This document shows, one piece after another, positions 53,460 through 64,000 of a stretch of 64,000 nucleotides of DNA. The stretch covers positions 744,001-808,000 of the forward strand of contig NZ_LMKC01000001.1 in assembly GCF_001421355.1 (NCBI RefSeq), in the 5' to 3' direction. A program made the translations under genes and the position numbers. The notes beneath the pieces are model-generated. The model saw only the letters and a program-made list of their open reading frames with translations, was not told where the DNA came from and did not search any database. Position 1 is the stretch's first letter. Every line of letters starts with the position of its first letter. The stretch is from Sphingomonas sp. Leaf9 (GTDB taxonomy: Bacteria > Pseudomonadota > Alphaproteobacteria > Sphingomonadales > Sphingomonadaceae).

Positions 53460-54616
53460 TGTGCGCGCGTCCCCTCGCACAGCAATTCACGACCGATCAG
53501 CATCCGGCGAACTTCGTTGGTCCCGGCACCGATGTCGAGCAGCTTCGCATCGCGAAAATAGCGTTCGACCGGCCAGTCCTTGGTATAGCCCGCCCCGCCC
53601 AGCGCCTGGATCGCGTCGTTGGCGACCTTCACCGCATTTTCCGACGCCAGCAGGATCGCGCCCGCCGCGTCGTGGCGGGTGGTGCGGCCGGCGTCGCACG
53701 CCTTCGCCACCGCATAGACATACGCACGGGCGGAATTGAGCGCGACCGACATGTCGGCGATCTTGCCCTGCATCAGCTGGAACGCGCCGATCGGCTTGCC
53801 GAACTGCTTGCGCTCGGCAACGTAGGGCAGCACGGTGTCGAGGCACGCCTGCATGATGCCCAGCTGGATACCCGACAGCACGACGCGTTCGTAATCGAGG
53901 CCCGACATCAGCACGCCGACGCCACCGTTCAACGGCCCCATGACGTTCTCGTCCGGCACGAAACAGTCGTTGAAGACCAGCTCGGCGGTCGGCGACCCGC
54001 GCATGCCCATCTTGTCGATCTTCTGGCCGATCGAGAAGCCGGCGAAATCCTGCTCGATCAGGAAGGCGGTGATCCCCTTCGATCCCGCATCGGGCGCAGT
54101 CTTGGCATAGACGACCAGCGTCGCCGCATAGGGCGCGTTGGTGATCCAGAACTTGGTGCCGTTCAGCCGCCAGCCGCCATCGACCTTGTCGGCGCGCAGC
54201 TTCATCGACACGACGTCGGAGCCGGCACCGGCCTCGGACATGGCGAGCGACCCGACATGCTCGCCACTAATGAGCTTCGGCAGATATTTCGCCTTCTGCT
54301 CGGGGTTTCCCCACCGCGCGATCTGGTTGATGCACAGGTTGGAATGCGCGCCATAGGACAGGCCGACCGAGGCCGAGGCGCGGGCCACTTCCTCGCACGC
54401 GACGACATGTTCGAGATAGCCGAGGCCGAGGCCGCCATCCGCTTCGCCGACGGTGATCCCGTGCAGGCCGAGCGCGCCCATTTCGGGCCACAGCTCCAGG
54501 GGGAAGCGATCCTCCGCATCGACCGCCGCCGCGATCGGCGCGATGCGGTCGGCGGCGAAGCGCTGCGTGGTCTCGCGAATGGCATCGGCCATCTCGCCGA
54601 GCGCGAAATCGAGCAT
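53456..54616 (-). CDS. ivd: Isovaleryl-CoA dehydrogenase
   Basis: FAD enzyme of 386 residues oxidising isovaleryl-CoA to 3-methylcrotonyl-CoA in leucine breakdown. It has the acyl-CoA dehydrogenase fold: [39 protein letters not shown], and the catalytic base in [15 protein letters not shown], where the Glu sits at the IVD-type position. [20 protein letters not shown] and [10 protein letters not shown] end the protein. GGAGAGAC precedes the ATG at 54616; an upstream ATG at 54628 is less likely. It is the first gene of the cluster. Confidence 0.93.
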   Translation of the reverse strand: MLDFALGEMADAIRETTQRFAADRIAPIAAAVDAEDRFPLELWPEMGALGLHGITVGEADGGLGLGYLEHVVACEEVARASASVGLSYGAHSNLCINQIARWGNPEQKAKYLPKLISGEHVGSLAMSEAGAGSDVVSMKLRADKVDGGWRLNGTKFWITNAPYAATLVVYAKTAPDAGSKGITAFLIEQDFAGFSIGQKIDKMGMRGSPTAELVFNDCFVPDENVMGPLNGGVGVLMSGLDYERVVLSGIQLGIMQACLDTVLPYVAERKQFGKPIGAFQLMQGKIADMSVALNSARAYVYAVAKACDAGRTTRHDAAGAILLASENAVKVANDAIQALGGAGYTKDWPVERYFRDAKLLDIGAGTNEVRRMLIGRELLCEGTRAQ

Positions 54617-54683
54617 GTCTCTCTCCAATGGTCCGGTCTCTGCCGGATCGTATCTGTCGTTACTATTAGGCCGGATCAGGCGG

Positions 54684-55877
54684 TCAGCGCAAGGCGTTGC
54701 CCTCCCCCGTCTCCAGACAGCGCAGGATCGCGGCGCGGTCGAACCTAGGTGCGGGCGGCGCGGTCATCGGCGCGATATCGACCGGGCGACCGATCGCGAC
54801 CGCGCCGAAGCGGCGGTCGCTCTGCCCGATACAACGCTTGGCAGCGGTCAGCAATCTGGGCGGCGTGGCCCAGCCTTCATAGGACAGGCGGAACGTACCC
54901 CAATGGATCGCCAGCCCCCGCGACGCGCCCAGCCGACCGAACACGTCGAGCGCATCGACCGGTCCAATATGCGCGCCGCTGGCCATCTGTCCCGGCTGGA
55001 ATCGGAACGCGCCGACGGGGATCAGCGCGAGGCGGATCGGGCCGAGCGCCGCGGCTTCGCGCACCCACTTGCCATCGCCCATGCCGGTGTCGCCGGCGAA
55101 GAACAGGTTCCCGCCGGGCAGTTCGACGACGAACGCCGACCACAAGGCGCGATTGCGATCGACGAACCAGCGGCTCGACCAGTGATGGTTGCGCACGACA
55201 TGGACCGTCGCCCCGCCGACCCGCTCCGCCTGTCGCCAGTCGAGCGCGGTCGCCTGCATTCCCGCGCTGCGCAGAATCGCGTCATTGCCGAGCGACGTGA
55301 CGATTGCCGGGCGGTCACGGTCGTACAGCATCTTGAGCGTGGACAGGTCGAGATGGTCGTAATGGTTGTGGCTGATAAGGATCAGGTCGATCTTCGGCAG
55401 GTCGGCGAGCGCAATGCCGGGTGCCGCCACCCGTTTCGGCCCGAAGCCGAACGGGCCGGCGCGGTCGCTCCATACCGGGTCGGTCAGGATGTTGAGGCCA
55501 CGCGTCTGCACCAGCACCGACGCGTGGCCGACCCAGGTGACGCGCATCGGCGTGGCCGCAGGATCGCGCGCGGGCCGGGTGGTGACGGGCAGGAGTTCAG
55601 CGGGTTTCGCGGCGACGACCGGCACCTGCTCCGGCCATGCCGGGCGTCCGTCATTGCCGGTCGCCTGTCGCCACAGATAGCCGCTGCGGCTGCCACCCGG
55701 CGGGGCGGTGGTATCCTCGCCATCGGGGTTGAAGAAGCGCGCGCCGTCGAAATGGTCGCCGGCCACCCCCTGATAATAGAGGCGGTCGAGGAAGCGGGGC
55801 ACGATCGTGACGGCCAGGCACAGGATCGCGACGATCCACACGCCGGTCCAGACCAGCCCCTTGATGACACGCCCCAT
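54684..55877 (-). CDS. Membrane-anchored metallo-beta-lactamase fold hydrolase (NAPE-PLD/UlaG-like)
   Basis: A 397-residue protein with one N-terminal membrane helix (about 5-25, [20 protein letters not shown]), so the enzyme domain is probably periplasmic. The metal motif [17 protein letters not shown] is HxHxDH. Others are [33 protein letters not shown] and [14 protein letters not shown]. This set is typical of the NAPE-phospholipase D-like branch, whose bacterial substrates are mostly unknown. A GTG directly before the ATG is an alternative start. It is divergent from clpB. Confidence 0.87.
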   Translation of the reverse strand: MGRVIKGLVWTGVWIVAILCLAVTIVPRFLDRLYYQGVAGDHFDGARFFNPDGEDTTAPPGGSRSGYLWRQATGNDGRPAWPEQVPVVAAKPAELLPVTTRPARDPAATPMRVTWVGHASVLVQTRGLNILTDPVWSDRAGPFGFGPKRVAAPGIALADLPKIDLILISHNHYDHLDLSTLKMLYDRDRPAIVTSLGNDAILRSAGMQATALDWRQAERVGGATVHVVRNHHWSSRWFVDRNRALWSAFVVELPGGNLFFAGDTGMGDGKWVREAAALGPIRLALIPVGAFRFQPGQMASGAHIGPVDALDVFGRLGASRGLAIHWGTFRLSYEGWATPPRLLTAAKRCIGQSDRRFGAVAIGRPVDIAPMTAPPAPRFDRAAILRCLETGEGNALR

Positions 55878-55919
55878 CACGCCCGAACGATTTCCATCCG
55901 CTTTCGATGCGAGGCTACT

Positions 55920-55947
55920 CTTGTGTTGCCCATTTACCACACCATAT
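55920..55947 (+). promoter_or_regulatory. RpoH (sigma-32)-type heat-shock promoter of clpB
   Basis: CTTGTG, 14 bases, CACCATAT. This fits the sigma-32 pattern CTTGAA and CCCCATnT with correct spacing. It lies 28 bases upstream of the clpB ATG, giving a short leader. clpB is a classic RpoH target. Confidence 0.6.
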
Positions 55948-55975
55948 CGCCGACAACATCACAGGGGAGCATCCC

Positions 55976-58552
<2,577 letters not shown>

Positions 58553-58559
58553 ACGAAAA

Positions 58560-58587
58560 GGCGGCGGGGGATCGCTCCCCCGCCGCC
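58560..58587. terminator. Bidirectional rho-independent terminator between clpB and the receptor gene
   Basis: A perfect 12-base stem, GGCGGCGGGGGA against TCCCCCGCCGCC, with loop TCGC. On the minus strand it is followed by CTTTTCGTTT, which suits the receptor gene; on the plus strand by CATTTCGT, weaker, for clpB. Confidence 0.8.
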
Positions 58588-58613
58588 CATTTCGTCCGGT
58601 AGTACCGCGTCGC

Positions 58614-61553
58614 TTAGAAGCGGGCGCGGGCCTGGACGGTGTACGACCGACCGAAGATGATCGGACCGTACCAGGTGGTGTCGACGCCACCCTGATCGAA
58701 ATAGCCGTTCGGCGTGCGCTTTGCCTTCGCGTTCAGCAGGTTGTTGACGATGAAGGTGAAGTCGAACTTCTCGCCCACGCCCTGACGCACGGTCAGGTCG
58801 TAGTAGCTGAGCGTCGGCGTGACCGGGTTGACCGGCAGGCCAAAGTCTTCCTCGACGCGCGAGACGAAATTCCAGCGGCCCTGGATCGAGGTGCGATCAA
58901 GGTCGTATCCTACCGTCAGCGTCGACTTGTACGCCGGGATAGCACCACCATTGCCACCCGACGACTTGCCGGCGAATTCGGTGTCATCGAGCTTGTAGCT
59001 GTTGGTCCAGGTGAAGACTTCCTGGAAGCGCAGCTTGCCGCCGAAGCCGAACTGATCCAGCGGGAGGATCAGATTGGCGGCCGCGTCGATACCGTTGGTG
59101 CGGCGCGTGCCCTGGTTACCGGTGGCGGTGTTGATCGCGTCGATCTGACCGGTGCCGGTGTTGCGGCGGATGCGGTCGCAGGCCGTCGAGACGTTCTGGA
59201 CATAGCACTGGTTGATGAAGAACCCGGCACCGAGCGTGGTAATCAGGTTCTCGATCTTGATGTTGTAGTAATCGACGGTCAGCGACAGCGTACCGAACCC
59301 GATCTTCGGCGTCAGGACCGCGCCCGCCGTGTAGGTTTCGGCCTTTTCTTCCGAGATGTTCGGGTTGCCGAACGCAAACGCTTCGACCTGGCTGTTGTTC
59401 TGCAGGAAGCCGGTGTAGCCGCCTGCCGCCGCGAATGCCGGGGTCTGGGCCGAACAGATTGCCAATGCCTGCGCGGTGCGGCTCGCGCCGGCGTTGCAGG
59501 GGTCGACATAGCTCGGAAAGCCCTGGTCGCCGTTCTGGAACAGTTCGACGATCGAGGGAGCGCGCGCTGCCTTGTTATAGATACCGCGGAATCGCATCCA
59601 GTTGATCGGCGCCCACTGCGCGCCGGCCTTCCAGTTGAACAGCGTGCCGATGGTCGAATAGTCCGAATAGCGCGCACCCGCTTCCACCGACAGGTCGTGG
59701 AAGAAGGGGATTTCCGCGAGCAGCGGGACACGGATTTCGCCGTATCCTTCCTTCACATTGATCGAACCGCCCTGGCTCTGCACGGCGTTGAAGCCGTAGA
59801 TGTTGCCGGTGCGCTGCGCATCGTCGACGTTGATCGATCCGCGATCGGTGCGGACTTCGCCGCCGAGAGCGATCTGCACGTCGCCGTACGGCAGCTTGAA
59901 CAGCGAACCCGACACGTTGGCCGCCGCACGCACCTGTTCAAACTGGCGCGATTCTTTGGTGTCGATGCGCACGAACGACAGCATCGCGGGGGTCAGCGTG
60001 TTGGCCCCGAAAATGTTGACGGGTACGCAGCCCGGCAGCGATCCGACCGGGCAACCGTTCAGGCCCTGTGCCACCGCCGTACGATTGATGTTGCCGAGCG
60101 AAGTCGCCAGCGCATCGACCTTGCCGTAGCTGAGCGTCGCGTCCCAGTTCCAGTCTTCGCTAAGCTTGCCCGACAGCGTGCTGCGGATCGTGAAGGTCTT
60201 CGAATCGTAGATGCCGACGCGGGGACCGGTTTCGCTGAAGCGGCGCGCATAGGTGAACGGCGCAGTCGGGTTGGCACGGCTGGCCAACGCGATGCGCAGA
60301 TCTGCCGGCAGCAGCGAGCTGTTATACGGCACCGAGATGCCGGTCGCCGGCGTCGGCGCGAGGTTCACCGTCTGCGAGGTATCGGCGTAGTTCGCCAACA
60401 CCTTCAACTGAATGTTGTCGGTGATTTCATAACGGGCCGTCGACGTCAGGATCAGGCGCTCATAGGGCGTCTGCAGAAGATTGGCCGGATTGAAATTGTA
60501 CCGGCTGGAACCCGACGCCCGGTCGGCATAGGCGCACAGGCCGCTGCCGAAATAGGGGCTGAGCTGCCCGTTGCTGTTGAACGACAGCGTACCGCCGTTG
60601 ACGGCAACGCCGGCCGTCGCCGGGTTACAATCGGTGTTCGCCGCGGCGAAGGTGCCCGGCAACAAGGTCGCCAGGTTGCGGAACGGATTGGCGGCATTGT
60701 TCGACACCTGACCCCAGGGCGGCGTGCCCGAGCCACCCGCAGCGTACAGGGAATCGTTGTTGGCCCCCGAGATCAGTTCCAATGGCCGCCCGACACGAAT
60801 GCGATCATCATCTTCGGAATCTGTGCCGGCGTCGTTGTAGATCAGCACCGATGCAGGCGACGTGATCCGGCGGTCGCCCTGCCCGATCGCCTCACGGGTA
60901 TAGTAGCTGCCAGAAACGGTCAGGTTACCGCGACCGTCGTTGAAATTGCCACCCAGCAACCCTTGGATGTTGAAGGTCGCGCCGTCACCCTGTTCGTTGA
61001 TGCCGTACTGGGCCGACAGTTCGGCCCCTTCGTACTTGTCCTTCAGAACGAAATTGACGACGCCCGCGATCGCGTCCGAACCGTATACCGCCGATGCACC
61101 GCCGGTCACGACGTCGACGCGCTCGATCAGGCCGGTCGGGATGGTGCCGATGTCAACGACGCCGGTGGCCGACGATGCGGGGACGCGTTCACCGTCGATC
61201 AGGATCAAGGTGCGCTGCGGTCCAAGACCACGGAGATCGAGGGTCGAGAAGCTCTCACCACCCTGGTTGTTCGACACGCGGGTATTGCCCGGAATCAGCT
61301 GGGGCAGTTCGTTCAGCAGCGTTTCGACGGTGACGGTGCCGGTCAGATTGAACTGTTCGGCAGTGACGGTCGTGACCGGGCTGGGCGCGTCGAGATCGGG
61401 ACGGGCGATGCGCGAACCGGTGACGGTGATTTCCTGCGCGGAGTCGTCGGTCGACGGATCAGCGGCGCCCTGCGCAACCTGCGCCATTGCGGGCGTCGCC
61501 ATACCGAACAACAACGTCGATGCCAGCAGAGCGCTGCGTGCGTTCAATTTCAT
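58614..61553 (-). CDS. TonB-dependent outer-membrane receptor
   Basis: Outer-membrane active transporter of 979 residues. A signal peptide ends ATPAMAQ. The TonB box candidate is EITVTGSRI near residue 42. The plug domain has TLLNELPQLIPGNTRV, LDLRGLGPQRTLILIDG and GGASAVYGSDAIAGVVNFVL. The 22-strand barrel fills the rest, with IYNKAARAPSIVELFQNGDQ and the terminal aromatic Phe (YTVQARARF). The substrate is unknown; no nearby catabolic genes point to one. AAGGGGCC precedes the ATG at 61553, and a strong dyad lies in the leader. Confidence 0.93.
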   Translation of the reverse strand: MKLNARSALLASTLLFGMATPAMAQVAQGAADPSTDDSAQEITVTGSRIARPDLDAPSPVTTVTAEQFNLTGTVTVETLLNELPQLIPGNTRVSNNQGGESFSTLDLRGLGPQRTLILIDGERVPASSATGVVDIGTIPTGLIERVDVVTGGASAVYGSDAIAGVVNFVLKDKYEGAELSAQYGINEQGDGATFNIQGLLGGNFNDGRGNLTVSGSYYTREAIGQGDRRITSPASVLIYNDAGTDSEDDDRIRVGRPLELISGANNDSLYAAGGSGTPPWGQVSNNAANPFRNLATLLPGTFAAANTDCNPATAGVAVNGGTLSFNSNGQLSPYFGSGLCAYADRASGSSRYNFNPANLLQTPYERLILTSTARYEITDNIQLKVLANYADTSQTVNLAPTPATGISVPYNSSLLPADLRIALASRANPTAPFTYARRFSETGPRVGIYDSKTFTIRSTLSGKLSEDWNWDATLSYGKVDALATSLGNINRTAVAQGLNGCPVGSLPGCVPVNIFGANTLTPAMLSFVRIDTKESRQFEQVRAAANVSGSLFKLPYGDVQIALGGEVRTDRGSINVDDAQRTGNIYGFNAVQSQGGSINVKEGYGEIRVPLLAEIPFFHDLSVEAGARYSDYSTIGTLFNWKAGAQWAPINWMRFRGIYNKAARAPSIVELFQNGDQGFPSYVDPCNAGASRTAQALAICSAQTPAFAAAGGYTGFLQNNSQVEAFAFGNPNISEEKAETYTAGAVLTPKIGFGTLSLTVDYYNIKIENLITTLGAGFFINQCYVQNVSTACDRIRRNTGTGQIDAINTATGNQGTRRTNGIDAAANLILPLDQFGFGGKLRFQEVFTWTNSYKLDDTEFAGKSSGGNGGAIPAYKSTLTVGYDLDRTSIQGRWNFVSRVEEDFGLPVNPVTPTLSYYDLTVRQGVGEKFDFTFIVNNLLNAKAKRTPNGYFDQGGVDTTWYGPIIFGRSYTVQARARF

Positions 61554-61575
61554 ATTGGCCCCTTGTTTTCCCCGC

Positions 61576-61595
61576 TGCACCGTAACGACGGTGCA
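61576..61595. promoter_or_regulatory. 20-base dyad in the leader of the TonB-dependent receptor gene
   Basis: TGCACCGT-AACG-ACGGTGCA is a perfect 8-base inverted repeat, 22 bases upstream of the receptor ATG. It could be an operator, or an RNA hairpin near the ribosome-binding site. Confidence 0.5.
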
Positions 61596-61966
61596 ACATG
61601 ACGAAACTAAGGGCGGCAAATATTTGGAAGCAATTCCCTTAAAGTATCGTGATTTCGAAAACAAAAGGCGCGTGTCATTTTAGTAACAGTCGCCACCAAG
61701 ACACCTAAATGACTACCACTAAAACCAAACAATTGAGTTATTTCGTTTTTTTTCGATATAGTTATATTATAACGGGATAATAGTCGGCCCATATACTTGT
61801 TTATCGATATGTACTGATAGCCTGTATTACAGTCATACTCATGTATATCAGTATAACGGAAACTAGTCGGTCAATCGTCCGGCAATAGTCGTGAAGCATC
61901 ATCGGCGGCCTGGTGTCGGATGCATTGCAGCACCCTCCCCGCGATCGACCTGCCGTTTGACGACAC
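61596..61966. other. AT-rich gene-free spacer between two receptor genes
   Basis: The full gap 61554-62025 (472 bases) has no gene I can support. Its middle is strikingly AT-rich: 23 of 60 bases in 61681-61740 and 18 of 60 in 61741-61800 are G or C. It contains a 13-base palindrome GTTATATTATAAC (61761-61773) and an inverted pair TACTGATA (61812-61819) and TATCAGTA (61846-61853). The receptor promoter is probably here, but I cannot place the boxes. A 61-codon minus-strand frame inside is not convincing. Confidence 0.7.
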
Positions 61967-62000
61967 AAAAAAAGGGGCGGCTCCGGATGGAGCCGCCCCT
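61967..62000 (-). terminator. Rho-independent terminator of the second receptor gene
   Basis: Stem AGGGGCGGCTCC against GGAGCCGCCCCT (12 bases, loop GGAT). On the minus strand it is followed by seven T residues. It lies 26 bases after the stop of the receptor gene at 62026 and separates it from the downstream receptor. Confidence 0.88.
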
Positions 62001-62025
62001 AGTTTCGTTTCAGCAAGGCCGATGG

Positions 62026-64000
62026 TTAGAGGCCGACCTTCACGCCCGCGCGGAAGTAGCGGCCGAGGATGCCGAGGCCACCCTGCACCGGGTTGTAGAG
62101 GTGCGCGCCGTAGGTCACGTTGTCGAGCGGCGGCAGCCGGTCGAACAGGTTGATGGCGTTCACGTAGAAGGTGAAGCGGTCGTTGACCTTGAACGAGGTG
62201 TTCAGGTCGACGGTGATGTAATCCTTCACCTTGCAGGGGATGGTGCCATCCGACAGGCCGCAATCGCCCGCGGTGCCCGGACCGGTCTGGTCCTCGGCCG
62301 ACAGGTCGTAACCGTCGAAATAGTTGACGGTCGCGCTGACCAGCACGTCGCGGAACTCGACGGTGTTCAACCAGGTACCGCGCCACTGCGGGGTGCCCGA
62401 ACCGGCGGTCAGGTTGTAGTTGCCGAGCGTGCCTTCGTACCGCTCCTTCGAACCATCCGGGAACGTCGTGCTCAGCTCGAGGATGTAGCTGGCTTCGAGG
62501 TTGCTCGAAATCTTCAGGTCGTCGTTGAAGCGATGGTTGGCGTTGATCCCGAAATCGATGCCTTCCGACTTGATCGTGTTGGCGTTGATGAACGGCGACT
62601 GCACGAATGCGATACGCGGACGGGCGTTCGGGTTGTTGATGTCCACCGCGTCCGCGATGACCGTGTAGCCGGCCGGGATCGCCTGGCCCGCATAATAGGC
62701 GGCAATGGCCGGAGCGTTGTTCGCGGTCGTGATCGCGTCGGTCTTCTTGATGTTATAATAATCGACCGTGAACGACACGTTGCGGATCGGTTCGAACAGG
62801 ATGCCGGCAGTGTAGCTGCGCGACTTCTCTGCCTTCAGGTCCGGGTTCGAGATGCTGGTCTGACCATAGGTCGCCGCCGAGATGTACGACGGGCAACGGG
62901 TATAGGTCGCCAGCGAGCAGCCATATTGCGACAGGAACGCGTCGTTGTAGATGCCTTGGGTCGCGCTGACATAGCCGGTGGTCGGGAAGGTCGCATTGGC
63001 CTCGCCGAACGACGGGATACGGAAGCCCTTCGACCAGGTACCGCGGATCACGAGCTGACGGAACGGGGTGAACTTCGCACCGATCTTCGGCGAGAAATTG
63101 TCCTGGCCGCTCGAATACTTGTCGTACCGGCCCGATGCGTTGACCAGGAACTGATCGACGATCGGCGCTTCGAGTTCGGCATAGGCCGAATAGACGGTGC
63201 GGTTACCCTTGGCCGCGAAGCCGTTCAGGCGGAAATACCGCTGGGTCGGGCCGTTGATGTCGCTGTTGGCGCTGGGCGCATCGACCGCTTCGTAGCGGAT
63301 CGCGGTGCCGACACCGATGGCGAGCGGGCCGCCGGGCAGGTCGAACAGCGACGTCTGGACGCTGGCCTGTGCCTGATACAGGTCCGAGGTCGCGTTGTTG
63401 ACGTTCTCCGGCGCGATCTGGTCCAGCACCGTCTGGCTGTTCGCCAGCGGGTTGATGAAGTTGTAGCTGCCGGTGTTGACCGCGTTCAGCAGGTTCTGAA
63501 TGCGGACATAGCCGTTCGCGCGGGTCTGCAGGTCGATGTGCATCGCCGTCGCGCCGACATTGTAGCTCACCTTGTCGGTGATGTCGCCGGTGACGCCGAT
63601 CGCCGCACGATAGGCACGGGTGCGGGTCTCGTTCTGCTCGCGCAGGTTCGGAATGCGCCCGATGATCGCCGCCGTGTTGCCCTGGGCCGCATACGGGTTG
63701 TTCGGGTTCAGCTGACGATCGGCTGCCGTCGCGCAGTTGACGCCCGATGCGCAGATGTAGACCGGGAGCTGCAGGATCGTGTTGTTGCCATAGGCGGCGA
63801 TGTTCGCCGACGTGCTGTAGCGCGGGAAGTAGAAGCCGGCCGGCGCGTTGCCGCGGATCGTGGCGGGCAGACCCTGGTAGAAGGTGTTGGTCTGCAGGAA
63901 GTTGAATTCGCCGTACGCTTCGCCATTGTCGCCGATGCGGGCGGTGGCGCAGGCCGAACCGCCGAAGCGTTCGATACGCGGGGCGATGTTGCCGTACAGC
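62026..64000 (-). CDS. TonB-dependent outer-membrane receptor, C-terminal part
   Basis: The frame is open from 62026 to the window edge, about 658 codons, so the signal peptide, plug and first part of the barrel lie beyond 64000. The visible part is barrel: LRGTW-type strands such as QLVIRGTWSKGFRIPSFGEA, KAEKSRSYTAGILFEPIRNV, SFTVDYYNIKKTDAITT, and the C-terminal YNPVQGGLGILGRYFRAGVK. RGTWSKGFRIPS and DYYNIK are shared with the neighbouring receptor, so the two are related but not recent duplicates. Substrate unknown. The lack of an in-frame ATG in this part confirms the start is outside. Confidence 0.92.
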   Translation of the reverse strand, partial: LYGNIAPRIERFGGSACATARIGDNGEAYGEFNFLQTNTFYQGLPATIRGNAPAGFYFPRYSTSANIAAYGNNTILQLPVYICASGVNCATAADRQLNPNNPYAAQGNTAAIIGRIPNLREQNETRTRAYRAAIGVTGDITDKVSYNVGATAMHIDLQTRANGYVRIQNLLNAVNTGSYNFINPLANSQTVLDQIAPENVNNATSDLYQAQASVQTSLFDLPGGPLAIGVGTAIRYEAVDAPSANSDINGPTQRYFRLNGFAAKGNRTVYSAYAELEAPIVDQFLVNASGRYDKYSSGQDNFSPKIGAKFTPFRQLVIRGTWSKGFRIPSFGEANATFPTTGYVSATQGIYNDAFLSQYGCSLATYTRCPSYISAATYGQTSISNPDLKAEKSRSYTAGILFEPIRNVSFTVDYYNIKKTDAITTANNAPAIAAYYAGQAIPAGYTVIADAVDINNPNARPRIAFVQSPFINANTIKSEGIDFGINANHRFNDDLKISSNLEASYILELSTTFPDGSKERYEGTLGNYNLTAGSGTPQWRGTWLNTVEFRDVLVSATVNYFDGYDLSAEDQTGPGTAGDCGLSDGTIPCKVKDYITVDLNTSFKVNDRFTFYVNAINLFDRLPPLDNVTYGAHLYNPVQGGLGILGRYFRAGVKVGL

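Noticed and set aside
61607..61792. 61-codon minus-strand frame in the AT-rich spacer
   Set aside because: No ribosome-binding site and no recognisable feature; such short frames are expected in AT-rich DNA.

Overview
The window looks like chromosomal DNA of a sphingomonad (Sphingomonadales, probably Sphingomonas or a close relative). Supporting this are the high GC, the large TonB-dependent receptors, a Ros/MucR regulator next to Fur, the GC-rich palindromic repeats scattered between genes, and densely packed genes joined by ATGA, GTGA or TTGA overlaps. No tRNA, rRNA, CRISPR array, insertion sequence or integrase was seen. Most genes are housekeeping or central metabolism.

Layout. 1-8.3 kb: start of an M16 peptidase, a Crp/Fnr regulator, then nfuA, a RutE-type reductase, tsaB, rimI, mucR-like, fur and plsC all on the plus strand, followed by a TonB-like protein, an arabinose/galactose-type dehydrogenase, a CinA/MoaB-domain protein and map. 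8.3-10.6 kb: glnB-glnA behind a sigma-54-like promoter. 10.8-19.3 kb: a secreted phosphatase, a short-chain fatty acid transporter gene broken by an in-frame stop, and tamB-tamA. 19.3-26.4 kb: small unknown genes, an S24-type repressor with two palindromes in its divergent promoter region, an exosortase-associated type glycosyltransferase, a PrpR/ScfR-type regulator and two short-chain dehydrogenases. 26.5-27.4 kb: a low-GC orphan membrane protein gene. 27.5-38.8 kb: maeB, mutS, a GH26 mannanase, glutaminase, a lipoprotein and two tandem amidohydrolases, one of which lacks metal ligands. 38.9-44.9 kb: a six-gene MoxR/DUF58 operon. 45-47.5 kb: a membrane diguanylate cyclase and an unknown membrane protein. 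47.6-54.6 kb: a leucine-degradation cluster (ivd, mccB, DUF3088 gene, mccA, MaoC hydratase, CitE lyase). 54.7-58.6 kb: a metallo-beta-lactamase fold hydrolase and clpB with an RpoH-like promoter. 58.6-64 kb: two TonB-dependent receptors separated by an AT-rich spacer; the second runs off the window.

The most interesting points are: the leucine cluster, which carries MaoC plus CitE instead of the usual crotonase and HMG-CoA lyase, the same gene set as Mycobacterium tuberculosis Rv2498c-Rv2502c; the amidohydrolase pair with a degenerate partner; the S24 repressor switch; the nonsense codon in the fatty acid transporter; the low-GC orphan; and a dispersed 29-base element built on a tandem AAAGTTCAC. 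I found no clearly new multi-gene system. These are candidates seen by reading, not by database search.
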